Origin: Rhyacophila brunnea
Lineage: Eukaryota > Arthropoda > Insecta > Trichoptera > Rhyacophilidae
Assembly (NCBI GenBank): GCA_022495005.1
Contig: JAGYXB010000559.1
Coordinates: forward strand, 558,001 to 622,000
Direction of reading: 5' to 3'
DNA length: 64,000 nt
Under the pieces are notes generated by a model. The model saw only the letters and a program-made list of their open reading frames with translations. It was not told the DNA's origin and searched no databases. Both the position numbers and the translations under genes were made by a program. Shown here piece by piece: positions 37,963 to 49,400 of this stretch (position 1 is the stretch's first letter; every line of letters begins with the position of its first letter).

Positions 37963-39000
37963 CAGTGTCTGCCAAACTTTTTTACTTTACGGCACACTGG
38001 TGAGCGGGATTTATTCTGCGGCACACCAAATAAAAATTGCCTTAAAAGGGAAATGTACCTTATTTATGAATAAAGGAAATCATAGTGTAGGTAATTTTTT
38101 TAAATATTTTATTGACATAATATTATGTACATAGGTGGTAATAATTTTATTAGTGAGAAGGATGCAATTGATTTTTAGAAAAAATTCTGTCAAAACGCGT
38201 CTCTAAATTAGATAAACAAACACGTTACTCCTCATCTACCATCTGTAACCGCTCTCGTTTTTTTGATTCCATTTCCACGAGCGCTGAAATACCAAATTCG
38301 CAAATATACGACGATCCAAACGGCAACACATATTCAATTGCTGTCGTTGCCGATCGAGGATATTGACTCCAAAGCGATATCCAAAATGCTGATAACTCTA
38401 GCTCAGAAAATGAGGCTTTGTACACAGGGTTGTTTTTTATATCTATTAAAATTTCCTCCTCTGTTAGTGTCGGGTGTACCGTCGAATCTTACGAATGGAT
38501 TGCTGACACACTGGTTCATTATTTGATCATCAAGCGATGGAAAATACTTGGAAAATTATGCGGAAAGGAGTTCTAATATCCTCTGCACTTCTGGCAAAAT
38601 AAAATTTGTTTGAGGAAGCGTCTACACCTGGGAAGTTTTTAACTTTTCTGGTCCACAGGTTTAACTTGTCAGCGAAAGATTTTAAGTTTCCTCTAATTGT
38701 AATGATATTTTCGTTCGCTTTTTGCAGGCTTAAATTTAAAAATATGTTTGATTTCTCAAAAAGATCATTGAAAAATATGACTTCCACCACTGATTGTCCT
38801 CGTGAAGAAAATCATAATCCATATTCTCAGCATCAAAGAAATAATACATACAACTATTACCTAATTATTTGAATAATATCTACCTAGATGTTGAATTTAT
38901 TTACAATTCAAGAAAATTTAAATGTATAGGCATTATTTAAAATGAACAGTTTTGACTTTGGAGGCTTCTTCCTTCGCGGCACACAGTTTGGCAGACACTG
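37963..39000. mobile_element. hAT element with 16-bp perfect TIRs and internal transposase remnant
   Basis: CAGTGTCTGCCAAACT at 37963 is exactly mirrored by AGTTTGGCAGACACTG ending at 39000. A GCGGCACAC-type subterminal word occurs on both sides. The flanks CACTAAAT (37955-37962) and CACTAAAG (39001-39008) match at 7 of 8 positions. This fits the hAT 8-bp duplication and also the NNNTANNN preference described for Buster-type hATs. The 1038-bp element is internally deleted and keeps only the 3' part of a transposase gene on the minus strand. Confidence 0.9.
38150..38850 (-). pseudogene. hAT transposase C-terminal half (ZBED5/SCAND3-like), broken
   Basis: Minus-strand coding shows the colinear end of a hAT transposase. 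It begins with LFEKSNIFLNLSLQKANENI and SFADKLNLWTRKVKNF (about 38690-38780). After a frame change come FPSLDDQIMNQCVSNPF and then TEEEILIDIKN. The conserved C-terminal dimerisation region follows: FWISLWSQYP, then YVLPFGSSYICEFGISAL and KKRERLQMVDEE (to 38228). A TAA at 38225-38227 interrupts the frame. Directly beyond it the same frame continues RVCLSNLETRFDRI to KNQLHPSH and a stop at 38150, which is the expected family C-terminus. The DNA-binding BED finger and the first catalytic part are absent. There are at least two frame changes and one in-frame stop, so it is non-functional. Confidence 0.85.
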
Positions 39001-39008
39001 CACTAAAG

Positions 39009-39490
39009 ACAAGAACCATAATGTATACTATTATAATATTTATAGACAATATTAACTGCAATATTGTCGCATTACTTTATGCTTTAGATTAAGATGCATA
39101 CATACAGTTAATACTAAGTAGGCACGTCAAAATGATATTAAATATAATATATTGAATAGTTTTAACATTGTAGTATTTCTATTGTCTAGAAGTCAATGAT
39201 AAGATGAGCTGTATTCAAACGCCTGAATAAAATTGTCGAGAGTGATCCACCATTGTCTTTGAAGCATCAAGTGGTTAACTGATACATTATGCCAGTAACC
39301 ACGAACATAATATAACTTAAATTCAAAAGAAGTTAAAAATACAACGCTGTATGGAGAGACAAATGTTCGAAAATCGAAACATACATAAATAAGTAATAGA
39401 TCAAACAAATGTATTGGGCAGAATACAAAGTGTAAAGACCTTCAAGTAGATTATCTTATCGCACCCAAAATTTGATGATATACAAAAAAT
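39009..39490. other. AT-rich stretch, no gene seen
   Basis: Nothing supported was found. Confidence 0.4.
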
Positions 39491-39496
39491 CACCAT

Positions 39497-39905
39497 TATT
39501 ATCATCATCACCAACCGCGGTCAATTTACTGTTGGATGAAGGCCTCCCCCAACTCTATTCAGTTTGCTCGGTACCTACCTAGTTTTTTCCTGCCACGTAC
39601 ATCCACTTAATTTCACACGAAATTGATGAACTCGTCTATCCAGCGGGTTTTAGAGCGTACCTGTGGACGTTTAGTGCCCCTTGGGTACCACTGTTTGACG
39701 GCATTTGTCCAGCGGTTGTCTACTCGCCGAGCGACCGTCGATGTCCAGCCCGTTGCCATTTTGTCTGCATATGCGTACTCTTGTCCGTTTCCTTAAGTAC
39801 CCATTGGTTTCTTTTGTGATCTTTACGCGCTATACCCAACATGCACCTTTCCATACCACGTTGCGTTACTCGTAATTTTTGGATTTCTCTTAAACTCTTG
39901 AACAC
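39497..39905 (-). pseudogene. Non-LTR retrotransposon 3' fragment (copy 6)
   Basis: Minus-strand relative of the copy at 4975. In its first frame it reads SLREIQKLRVTQRGMERCML and DHKRNQWVLKETDKS. The domain continues in other frames as DNRWTNAVKQWYPRGTKRPQ (about 39655-39715), RWIDEFINF and ELGEAFIQQ. It ends in a GATGATGATAATAATGG tail near 39497. Several frame changes and stops are present. It has the same length and breakpoint as copy 1, so both were truncated at a similar 5' position. Confidence 0.75.
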
Positions 39906-41908
39906 TACGCTTACGGCTCAATGGGAGGTCACTTTTGAGATAATAAAATATTTACCTAAAATGCGTCAAATAGTCCGCTGGATCAAAGAGATCATCAAAT
40001 TTAATATAAGTTCATGAGAACGAAATTTATAAAGGTCCAAATAGAGTGGAATAAAATGTCTTCGCAGAGCGTGGTGGCTGAGTTAATGATCAAAGATGAT
40101 TCATTTTTATACAATTCTATTTATATGGCTATCACTGGCGATTATGTTGAACCAGTACCTACATTACAGTAAACAACTAAATATTTTTTTATTAAATATT
40201 CTTATAAAGAATTAAAATGTTATACGTGATATATGTAAATCAATTCAATTGATACTTGTTCAAGATAACAAAGTGAAAAAGAGAAAATCATGACTTCTTT
40301 TTTTAGATCCACATTCATAAATATATGTTTATTTTTTCGTACAGTAAAAACGTGATACAATACGTAAGTCCTTACTAGGAGATGATATATCTTCAATATC
40401 AGAGCATGAAATCTCTAAATAATATATATATCCCATGATTGTATCAGACAAACAATGGCGTACGAACCTCAAGTAGTAGATATCATATAATTTGTAAAAT
40501 ATTATACCCAGTTGAAAAACGTATAAATATAGGTATTTGATTAAAGTATTTATTGAATGAATTAATTTTGAGTGTAGTTTTGAAAAATATATACTCACTG
40601 CCAATACAAGTAATGTCTATGATCATTTTATTATATAGATACTCGTATACTAAAATAACGTTGTATCTTCAAGAAAATATAACATTGGTAATTAATTATG
40701 TACCTACATTATTATGTAAAAACTATAAAATTGGTTGACAAGTTAGTAACTTTATATAAAATAAGTAAATACTAAACACTTTATTGGGACAGTACGATAA
40801 AATTAGAAATATTGAAATATCGACCTTATTAAAAAAGCAAGAATGATTTAGTGACAAGGGACAGATTAAAAAAAATGATGTCATCATATTATTATATTAA
40901 TTGTTGCTAATTGAACAGTACCTTGTAAATTTTATTTGTCTCGAAATAATTCTTGTTGATTCATTTTTAGCATAAAATTTTAAAGAATCTAACAATAACA
41001 AATATTAACTAATTTTCGGAAAATTGTATCTTTGTATTACCAACCTAACTATTATCTTATGCGTACGTAATGTATAAGTGTGTATTTTAATATATATTGT
41101 ATGTTTAATGGAGTACATTGTAAAATTTCTTGTGACAAATATGAGACTAATGTATTCTTCTGGCAACATAATAATATTCAAAAATAAATATTGTATTTCA
41201 CTGTGCAAATATTTCTTTTTACCAATCAAAACATTTTTTTTTTAAATTAATATCGAGCCATATATTATGAAGGAAAGAGAACATTATTTAAATTATCTTT
41301 TTAAATGTGGCCATCTGTAAAAGATACAAATTTCTGATTATAATAAAGGATTTAGATAGATGACACCGTGAACAGAATATTATTATGTAATAAAACATTG
41401 TGTATGTAGTATTTAAATGAAATGAAAATTAGAACACTCCACTGTGAAGACGAGCTATAGTATAAATCGTGCATCTCTTGGGACACGGAGAAACGTGAAA
41501 GAAAATACGATATTTTGTTAGGAACACCGGAATAAACACAGCATGGCGAATTGTCATTCCTCAACACTATAAAAATCTATGTCAACGTGACGTCACATTT
41601 CCGGCGGAGCTCCGGTGTGATTCCATTTCGAAAAATATTGTATTCGCATATTGGTAAAATTTATGTCGGGCTTAGTTGTATTGTTCATCCTAGTTACCCT
41701 GGTCATAAGTCAACATTTATTGAATAAGTAACAACAAATCCTTGTGCTTAGAGAGTTTTTTACTAATTATAAAGAGAATTTTTTAAATTTTAAAATGCGA
41801 CAACCATTTTATATGCACATAAATATATGTTTTATAACGTTTGGCGATGCTTAGTACAAGCCTATAATAATATGCTCCGCTTTGAAGCGAAAAAGGTATA
41901 TAAAAACT
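39906..41908. other. Long AT-rich stretch, no gene seen
   Basis: A small GC-richer patch lies at about 41580-41620. Frames are short and rich in I, Y and K codons, as expected for AT-rich non-coding DNA. No repeats matched. Confidence 0.4.
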
Positions 41909-41916
41909 TATATAAA

Positions 41917-42255
41917 CAAGGATTGCAATACCGAATGACAAACCAATACCGGTATTTCCTGTTGAATACCGGTATTCGTAAAATAATTAAAAAAAAAAAA
42001 ACAGAAGTATGTACCAATAAATATCTTTAAAATATTAATATTTTATAGCATGTGTTATTGCTGGTCACCAAGGACGATGAAGAGCCACAGAGGTAAATCA
42101 GACATCGCGTAATGCGATAAAAAATTAAGTCATGTTAAGCCTTTTATTATAACATTTTGTTTCCAGTTTCAATACCGAATATATCGGTATTGTTCGATTT
42201 TAAAACCGGTATTTCGGTATCGAAAAGTATTGTGATACCGATATTGCAATCCCTA
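41917..42255. mobile_element. hAT-like element with ATACCGGTATT subterminal palindromes
   Basis: The ends CAAGGATTGCAATACCG (41917) and CGATATTGCAATCCCTA (ending 42255) form an inverted pair with a few differences. The flanks TATATAAA and CATATTAA agree at 6 of 8 positions, a plausible eroded 8-bp duplication. Subterminal regions repeat the palindrome ATACCGGTAT and half-sites such as ACCGGTATTTC, near 41950-41975 and 42180-42240. The 339-bp element has no coding capacity. Its layout is the same as those of the elements at 24403 and 48669, with a different palindrome. Confidence 0.75.
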
Positions 42256-42263
42256 CATATTAA

Positions 42264-42607
42264 ATTTTCAAGTTATCAAGAATAGTTTTATTTAAAGATT
42301 TGTTATTATATAAACGTTTTCAAGAAACTTCAGTAAACGAAATTTCCATACATATTTATTCAAAAATGCATAGAAATTAGTAACAAATAAGTTTGACTGC
42401 ATTATCATAATGTCTAGAAGGATATCACCTACCGACTTACTTAATATTGTTAAATTTAAATGTATGCAAATAATATATTTGTAACTGTCAAATAATGTAT
42501 TTACCCCAATTCTACACTATACGAAGTATGTATTCTTTCTTGATGTGAAAGATGATAATATAGCAGATTTTTTTCGATAATTTTATTCTAAATGAACATA
42601 ATATTAA
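42264..42607. other. AT-rich stretch, no gene seen
   Basis: Nothing supported was found. Confidence 0.4.
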
Positions 42608-42798
42608 ACAAGAAATGAAAATATAAATAATATTAAATTCTACAGGTTTTTTAAAAAAGGGTTCATCGATAGCTATTTCGGTTGTAACACCATTATCAAG
42701 ACTATGTTTTTTTGGTGTTACAACCGAAATAGATATCGGCAAAACCTTTTTTAAAAAAACCTGTAGAATTTAATATTATTTATATTTTCATTTCTTGT
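42608..42798. repeat. Near-perfect 191-bp foldback (inverted repeat)
   Basis: The left arm (42608-42692) starts ACAAGAAATG and runs to GTAACACCA. The right arm (42713-42798) is its reverse complement with only a handful of differences, mostly around 42655-42672 in the left arm. The loop is about 20 nt. If transcribed, it would give a hairpin of about 85 bp. A foldback MITE is the simplest explanation. I see no clear target duplication. The near identity of the arms suggests recent origin or repair-based homogenisation. Confidence 0.85.
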
Positions 42799-45700
42799 AA
42801 AATAGAATTCTACCAAGTAAATGCTAACTCAATTAATGAATATAATATTGTTCAACGGCAGTTCGAGCATTAAACTCGTCAATATCTCGCGTGACGAAAC
42901 ATGTTACATTTAATTATGCTGAACCTGCTGTTCTAAATGTTACAATATTATTAAGCTCACTATCACGATAGATTTATTCAATTCTATTTTCTTTAATAGT
43001 GGTCATTTTCTCGATACTTATGCCAATACGTCAGCATTTTTATTTATTTGGGAACGTAATACCGTTTACAAGAAGGCAATGCAATACATCTGGTTACTTG
43101 AACATTTCGTATTTACCGAATGTTGAGAGGGAATAAGTCAAGAAAGCATTTCGTATGGTGGGTATGATGGTGGTGCAGCCTGCACGAGCACGTATTGTGG
43201 GTTTTCACGTTTTTCATGTTCGCTGATTTGTGTGACCAATACGTACTTACGTTTTTTCAAAAATACCGCCTTACTTGCACCATCATCGTGAGTGTAACGA
43301 ATGAACAAAATTGCAAACACGTCATCATATTATAATACAATGCAAGTTGTATGCATAGCATACATAATAGAAGAGTTGAAATCAAGCACATGAATAAATC
43401 GACTTTTCAATATTTTATCAACACAGTACACAATACAAAATATAGTATTCTGACCAAATATTATTCAATATTAATTATTGAAATAGTCACAAAGGTAGTT
43501 TATGAAAAAGACCGTTTCATTTTAATTTTAATGGCCCTGCAATAATAGGATTGGTTGGCGATTAAACTGCCGTTTCAAGATGATTCCTGATTGCAATAAA
43601 ACTTATTTTATCTAAAATGAAAATCTTTCTTGTCCCACTATATTATCCCATATTTGAGTGCATGGCGTCCTTAGTCTTGGGTAACTGCTCCTGAAACATT
43701 CCCAGTAATACAAAAGATAGTTCACATGCAAACGTAGGGTCTTGTGATACGCTCGATTAAGGCCAGTTGTTATGGTGTGGGGCGGGTGTGGTTTGGTGGG
43801 GCCATTAATGTAAATTCTCACCATAGTCTCGGGTGAGAGTTTCTCCTAAGTATACCAAGTTGTAAGATGAATCTGAAAAGTGGTGCATATTATCGTCGTA
43901 GACGTTGCATGTAAGGGTGGTGAGTTGACTGGTGCCAGTAATAATATGCTGGCACCATAAAGGGATCAAATGTAAATAAAAGGCCTGCTGAAGGCGATTT
44001 CCAGTGGAATGTTTTGGAGAGACGAGATATGATCCTAGGCACATTAATTAAGTAAGCATAAAAACTGCAAAAGTCATGTTGTGAAAAACAAGTCGTGATA
44101 ATTTGTTGTGAGTTAAGTAACTACGGTGAATATCCATTTAAACAAATTTTAAAAACCATCTAAATTGAAAAAGGTATCTACTTACCTACTTAATTGTTAA
44201 TATAAATGTGCTAAAACTCACTATTTTATTGTTTAGTTGAAACTTGACCCGTTTTAAAATATAAAATAAACTGTTTTGAAAAAGTGATAAAAACGTAGAG
44301 GAGCTTTTCCGTGAAACTTTTCATTTCCGCTCGGCAGTGAGAGGTTTAGAGGCAAGCCTCATAAGAAAATCATGCGCAGATTAAGGATCCAGCAATAGTA
44401 GAGGAAAATATGAGTTAGATAAACCACAGTTGAACGATAAATAGTGTTTGAAAATTTTATGTTGAGAAATATCTTTAAAAACGATTATGATAGTTATTTA
44501 TTAAAGAATATTTTATATATTAAGGTAGGTACATGAAGTCACCAATTTTTAAACTATGCATGTACAGTAAAATGATTCCTAGTATTTATTAACGGTGCTC
44601 ACATACTGGGAATGCATTATTTAGGTTATCATTATCAAAATAATCTAATTACCATAGTTGGGACATGAAACCAAAAAAATATTAGATGTTCACAACTGGA
44701 GATAACTTTCGTACCTAGAGACTGGTGCTGGAGGAAGAAAAGCCTCACATTATTGCAAGAGAAAAATTTAATCGCGTAAATAAAAGAAAACATAATTTGA
44801 TAACGACTACATGAGGCTATTAAGTCGGTATTATTCATTTTTACTTGTTTTTAATATTGCTATCTTGATTTTGAATCTGTAAATACTTTTCCATCGCATA
44901 TTAATAAAATATTAAATATAGCCACGTTTGTTAGTTAAATAGAATTAAACTAGAAATTGATTACAAAGTCTTTTAGATATATTCATCAGCCACCACTTTT
45001 AAAATATATTTTACCACTAAATTTAAACAAGGTTTTAAATTAATTTAAATGATGTCGAGGATATTTTATTTCGTTACTAGTTATTGTTGTAATTGTTTAT
45101 TTACTAATGTGTTTGAAAAGAGTAAATATTATATTTGCAGTCCTAAATGTACTTGACAGTTTGTTGCGATTATCTCAAAATGGCGGTTTTTTTTTATTAC
45201 TGTCTTTGAAACCAAAAGCCTCCTTTGTAGGTAGTTGACAATGTTTGTTTAGCTGGAATGTTTCTTATCGTTATTATAATATATTGTAGGTTAAGTACTT
45301 TCTGTAGGTATATTTTACTCTATTTTGATTATTAAAATGCCTATCCAGCAAGAATTGAAAAATGATTAACACCATTGATTATTGAAGATCCTGCGTTGTA
45401 CCAAGATCTAATAAAAAATGTTTTTTGAGGTATTTTAACTAGTGTATAATATTCATTCATTGAATAATAGTGGCATCTATTGACGATAATTAATATATCT
45501 TAAACTCGCAGTCGATAATACAGTGCACTGCAAAAAGACTTAGGTACTGAATTTATTAACGTTACGTCGCATTTGAGTAAGGAAACAAACATCAATCAAA
45601 ACTAATTTTATTCTGTGTAATTACTTCTGACTCCACATGTTAAAACTTAAATGTAGTCGATAAAACAACTACAAAATGGCGATTCACGTAAAATGGATAC

Positions 45701-46769
45701 CACAGAATAACGAATTCTGCATTCTAGTGACTTACTCATTGAATAATAAATAAATATATACTTAATATAATTTTCATAAGTTGTAATTTTTAGAATATTT
45801 TTATTTGGCATATTTTTAAAATAGAAATGATATAAAATACATTTAGGGTGAACACCTTACTATTGCAATCATTCGACGTGATATCATAATAAGGTATTTT
45901 GCTGTCTCATAGCTCATGTGTTACAAAAAATGCCATAAATTTTAGTTTTATCCATGGGCCAGCTGGTAAAAGCATAGACAATGCACTCACTTCGTACAAA
46001 ATTAAACTGCATTGTTCTTTGCATAGAGAAGTACGGGAACAAGAAGGAGTACGGGCAAGTCTTGCTGCATTGTAATGAAGTATAACGTTCCCCTGGCCGC
46101 ATCTGACGAATAAATCTATTTGCTTCGGAATTCACGACAAAAATCGAAGCACGATCTTTGAAATGTCAATGAGAATGACGTGCATTGAATGCGAAGTGTT
46201 CTTAATTCAAATACCGCACACGTCAAATAAGACAAACAAATGAATTCGATCTTATTGATGTCAAAATTTCGTCGTATTTTTTTCACCACTTTTCCATAAT
46301 CTTAAACGTACGTATAGTTACAGTTTCTAACATTTATATTTTATATTCAAGTGAATCTTTCGTATATTTAAGACTTTATTACTATACTGTACCTACAGCC
46401 TTTTTGAAAAAAACTAAAAATAATTATTAACAATGATATCTTTTATGTGTCAAATAATTAATTATTTTGTAATAGTGTTTGAGACCCTTGCGGTTCTTTA
46501 GTGTTGTAATATATTGTTGGCTTGTTAATGCGTGTTCGTCCTCTTTCTTTCCTCGACGACAATATGTTATTTCTTAAGAATGATCTCTGCAACCAGCCCG
46601 AAACTCGAAGGAAGAAGAATACGCAGTGACAAGCCAAAAATGCATTACCATAACTTTAATTCATTTATACGAGATATGTGTTACCACCGTCATATACACA
46701 AGTGAAACATGTACCTACCCTTAATGTGAAAAAATCTAACAACTACGAATAGCAAAACGTGACGTGAAG
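42799..46769. other. Long AT-rich stretch with two mixed-composition islands
   Basis: Islands of mixed composition lie at about 43130-43290, 43620-44040 and 45890-46240. Each has open minus-strand frames of 60-80 codons of no recognised family and no splice context. The rest is AT-rich. No gene, RNA gene or shared repeat is supported. Confidence 0.4.
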
Positions 46770-46990
46770 GGGGCATGTTGGGTACAACGCGAAGGATTAC
46801 AAAAAAATCATTGGAAAGGGAGGGCCATAAGGATACATGAAGTGATAGAAGTAGCACACCTAATAAAATGGTATAGTCCAGTCATGCAGCTTGGAAAGTG
46901 GACAACTGCTGGTCAAATGCAGCCAAGAGTCATTAAACGTCCACAGGGTCACCTGAAATTCAGCGACAAGTGGAAGGGTTGCTATAATAA
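46770..46990 (+). pseudogene. Non-LTR retrotransposon ORF2 fragment (copy 7)
   Basis: The plus-strand frame reads RIHEVIEVAHLIKW, a degenerate WAGH-like stretch and LGKWTTAGQM. After that come PRVIKRPQGHLKF and SDKW. This is the RxxDVIExxxxLKWxWAGHI ... WRPR ... KRPxGR ... RWxD order seen in the copies at 4975 and 39497. It lacks the 3' end and tail. It is an internal fragment, decayed but with a long open frame. Confidence 0.55.
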
Positions 46991-47846
46991 TAGATTCCAT
47001 TTCAACTGTATTACGACCCCATTATAAACATTAACAGTATGTATGGAAATAAAAAATATTTACCTACTTACTGATGGGTAAGTAAAATAATTATTAAAAA
47101 TACTGTTTTATCAAAGATAATCTAGATTTTGCCAATGGTTTGGTGGGAACTGGGAGGATTCAAATTTATTTTTAAACAAATAATATTTGTGCTGGTGTTT
47201 TTGGTTCCTGATGAGTATCTTCAATGAAATTGTTAATTTAGCTGCGAAGAAGCAGTTGTAGCTGAGACAAGTAGCAGGGGAGATTATTTATATTTGGGCC
47301 AACTATGCTCATTTGAAAAGACATCTTAAGATTTAATGGTCTTATTTAGATGCAAAGTGTCAAGATGGTGAGCAAGATGAATTGCGCGATATTCGCTTGT
47401 GTATTGTTCCGCAGTGGTGAGACTGTGCAGGCGAAATTAATGCCGTGTTTAAAATATCAGATTGTATGGGAGGGGAGGACGTCACCGTAATTACTTCAAG
47501 CCATGCAATTCTGCCTTACTTAAAATAATACAACGACAAGAAATGTTTATGCAAATTAAAAACAAAACAGAATGTCAGATGTTAAGGGATATGGTCGTCA
47601 TAAGTTGTGCTATTTGCACACCCGACTTAAAAAATATTTCTAAATAAAACACAAACTACAATAAAATTGAATTACGTATTACAAAAAGTATGTAGGTAAT
47701 TATAAAAAAATAACTCTAATTTTACCAGTTTCTTGACTAAAATATATGAATCATGAGACACTATTATTCATATATTTTTAAAAATTGTGTTGGTACTTAT
47801 TTCCGTGCTTTTTTTCATGTTATGCTGTGAACATCTTGAATTTGTA
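46991..47846. other. AT-rich stretch, no gene seen
   Basis: A 61-codon frame at 47462-47647 and a mixed-composition segment at 47260-47460 are not recognisable. Nothing is supported. Confidence 0.4.
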
Positions 47847-48531
47847 ATTAATTAAAAAATATATTATTCATAGTTAAATAAATAAATTTTAAATTTAAGC
47901 AGTGATTCCACATATTATTATTGTTGTTGCGTTAGGTTGGGTTAAGAAATGCCTTGAAATATTTTGTAAAATTGGGAACCCCATCTGTTTAATAAAATTT
48001 AGGTTCCGCAAGGGTAACATATGACATTTTTGATCTGATATATATTGTGCTCCTATATATTCCTTTTCAATAAAATAATTAAAATAATATATTATTTATA
48101 GTTAAATAAATAATTTGAAATTTAAACAGTGATTCCACATATTATTATTGTTGTTGCGTTATGTTGGGTTAAGAAAGGCATTGAAATATTATGTAAAATT
48201 GGTAACCCCATCTGTTTAATAAATTGTAGGTTCCGCAAGGGTAACATATTACATTTTTGATCTGATATATATTGTGCTCCTATATATTCCTTTTCAATGA
48301 AATAATTAAAAAAATATATTATTTATAGTTGAATAAATAAATTTAAAATTGAAACAATGATTCCATATATTATATTGTTGTTGCGTTAGGTTGGGTTAAG
48401 ACATGCCTTGAAACATTTTGTAAAATCGGGAACCCCACCTGTTTAATACATTGAGGGTTCCGCAAGGGTAACATATGAGATTTTTGATCTGATATATTAT
48501 ATTGTGCTCCTTTATATTCCTTTTCAATAAT
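47847..48531 (+). repeat. Three tandem copies of a ~227-bp unit
   Basis: The unit begins near AATTAAAAAATATATTATT and contains CAGTGATTCCACATATTATT. It continues through a GTTGTTGCGTTAGGTTGGG segment, GGGAACCCCATCTGTTTAAT and GGTTCCGCAAGGGTAACATA, and ends TATATTCCTTTTCAAT. Landmarks recur at 47900, 48127 and 48355, a period of 227-228 bp. Copies 1 and 2 are closest, while copy 3 is more diverged and is the boundary copy. It is a minisatellite-scale array with no coding capacity that I can see. Confidence 0.9.
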
Positions 48532-48668
48532 TAATAACCGCTATTCAAATATGTACACCAACATAAACTGTCAAAACACATAACTGATTTTTTTAATAGG
48601 TGTGTACGTAAAATGTTTGATTAGGTATTTATATTTTACTAATCACTAATCACAAACAAGGTGGTAAG

Positions 48669-49392
48669 TAGGGAATCCAATCCCGGGATCCCGAGCTATT
48701 TTCGATACCTATGAATCCCGGGATTGATAAACATAATCCCGGGATTTCGGGATTGATTTTTTTATCAATTTTTGTGGAAAATATAACAGAAAAATACTTT
48801 TAATACAAAATAACTACATTAGAAATAAACTGAGTTTGAATGAAGTTTGATGTGTAGGTTGCCGATTCATTTTATTTTTTCACATAGATTATTAAAAATG
48901 AGAAAGATTGGTAAAAAAACAATGCTTCGCACTTTTAACAAGTAATTCCACCATGATATCATACGTTTTACGGCAGTTTCATATTTGGCTGACTAATTAG
49001 ATTTATGAAGCGGAAAGGCCATAAGTACGCCATGATTATTTGCTTTACTATTTTAAATCTCGCTGATCTATTCATTATGTCTTTACTATCAGAAATAGCA
49101 ATCTCATATTAAATTCACATTATTATTTATATTATAATATTATTTACTCCATTAAACTTGTGTATTTCCAAGATTTAACGTATACAATATTAACAATAAA
49201 TGTCTTAAATAGTATAAATTATACTAGATTTATTTTTGACCGATTTTATCAATTATATTTGTAAATATAAAAATTTTATATTAACAATGGAAAAAAATCC
49301 CAATCCCGGGACCAGTCCCGGGATCCCGGGATTGTCAAATTGTAATCCCGAAATCCCGGGATCAGAATTTTGGCTCGGGATTGGATTCCCTA
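48669..49392. mobile_element. hAT-like element with ATCCCGGGAT arrays and perfect 8-bp duplication
   Basis: TAGGGAATCCAATCCCG at 48669 is exactly mirrored by CGGGATTGGATTCCCTA ending at 49392. GTGGTAAG stands at 48661-48668 and again at 49393-49400. Subterminal regions (48680-48760 and 49295-49385) are dense in ATCCCGGGAT and half-sites. The duplication fits the NTNNNNAN preference reported for Ac-type hATs. The 724-bp AT-rich interior encodes no transposase. It is well preserved, hence probably fairly young. Confidence 0.9.
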
Positions 49393-49400
49393 GTGGTAAG

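Noticed and set aside
38263..38872. Plus-strand frames within the hAT element.
   Set aside because: They are antisense to the transposase remnant, whose minus-strand translation carries the conserved C-terminal region.
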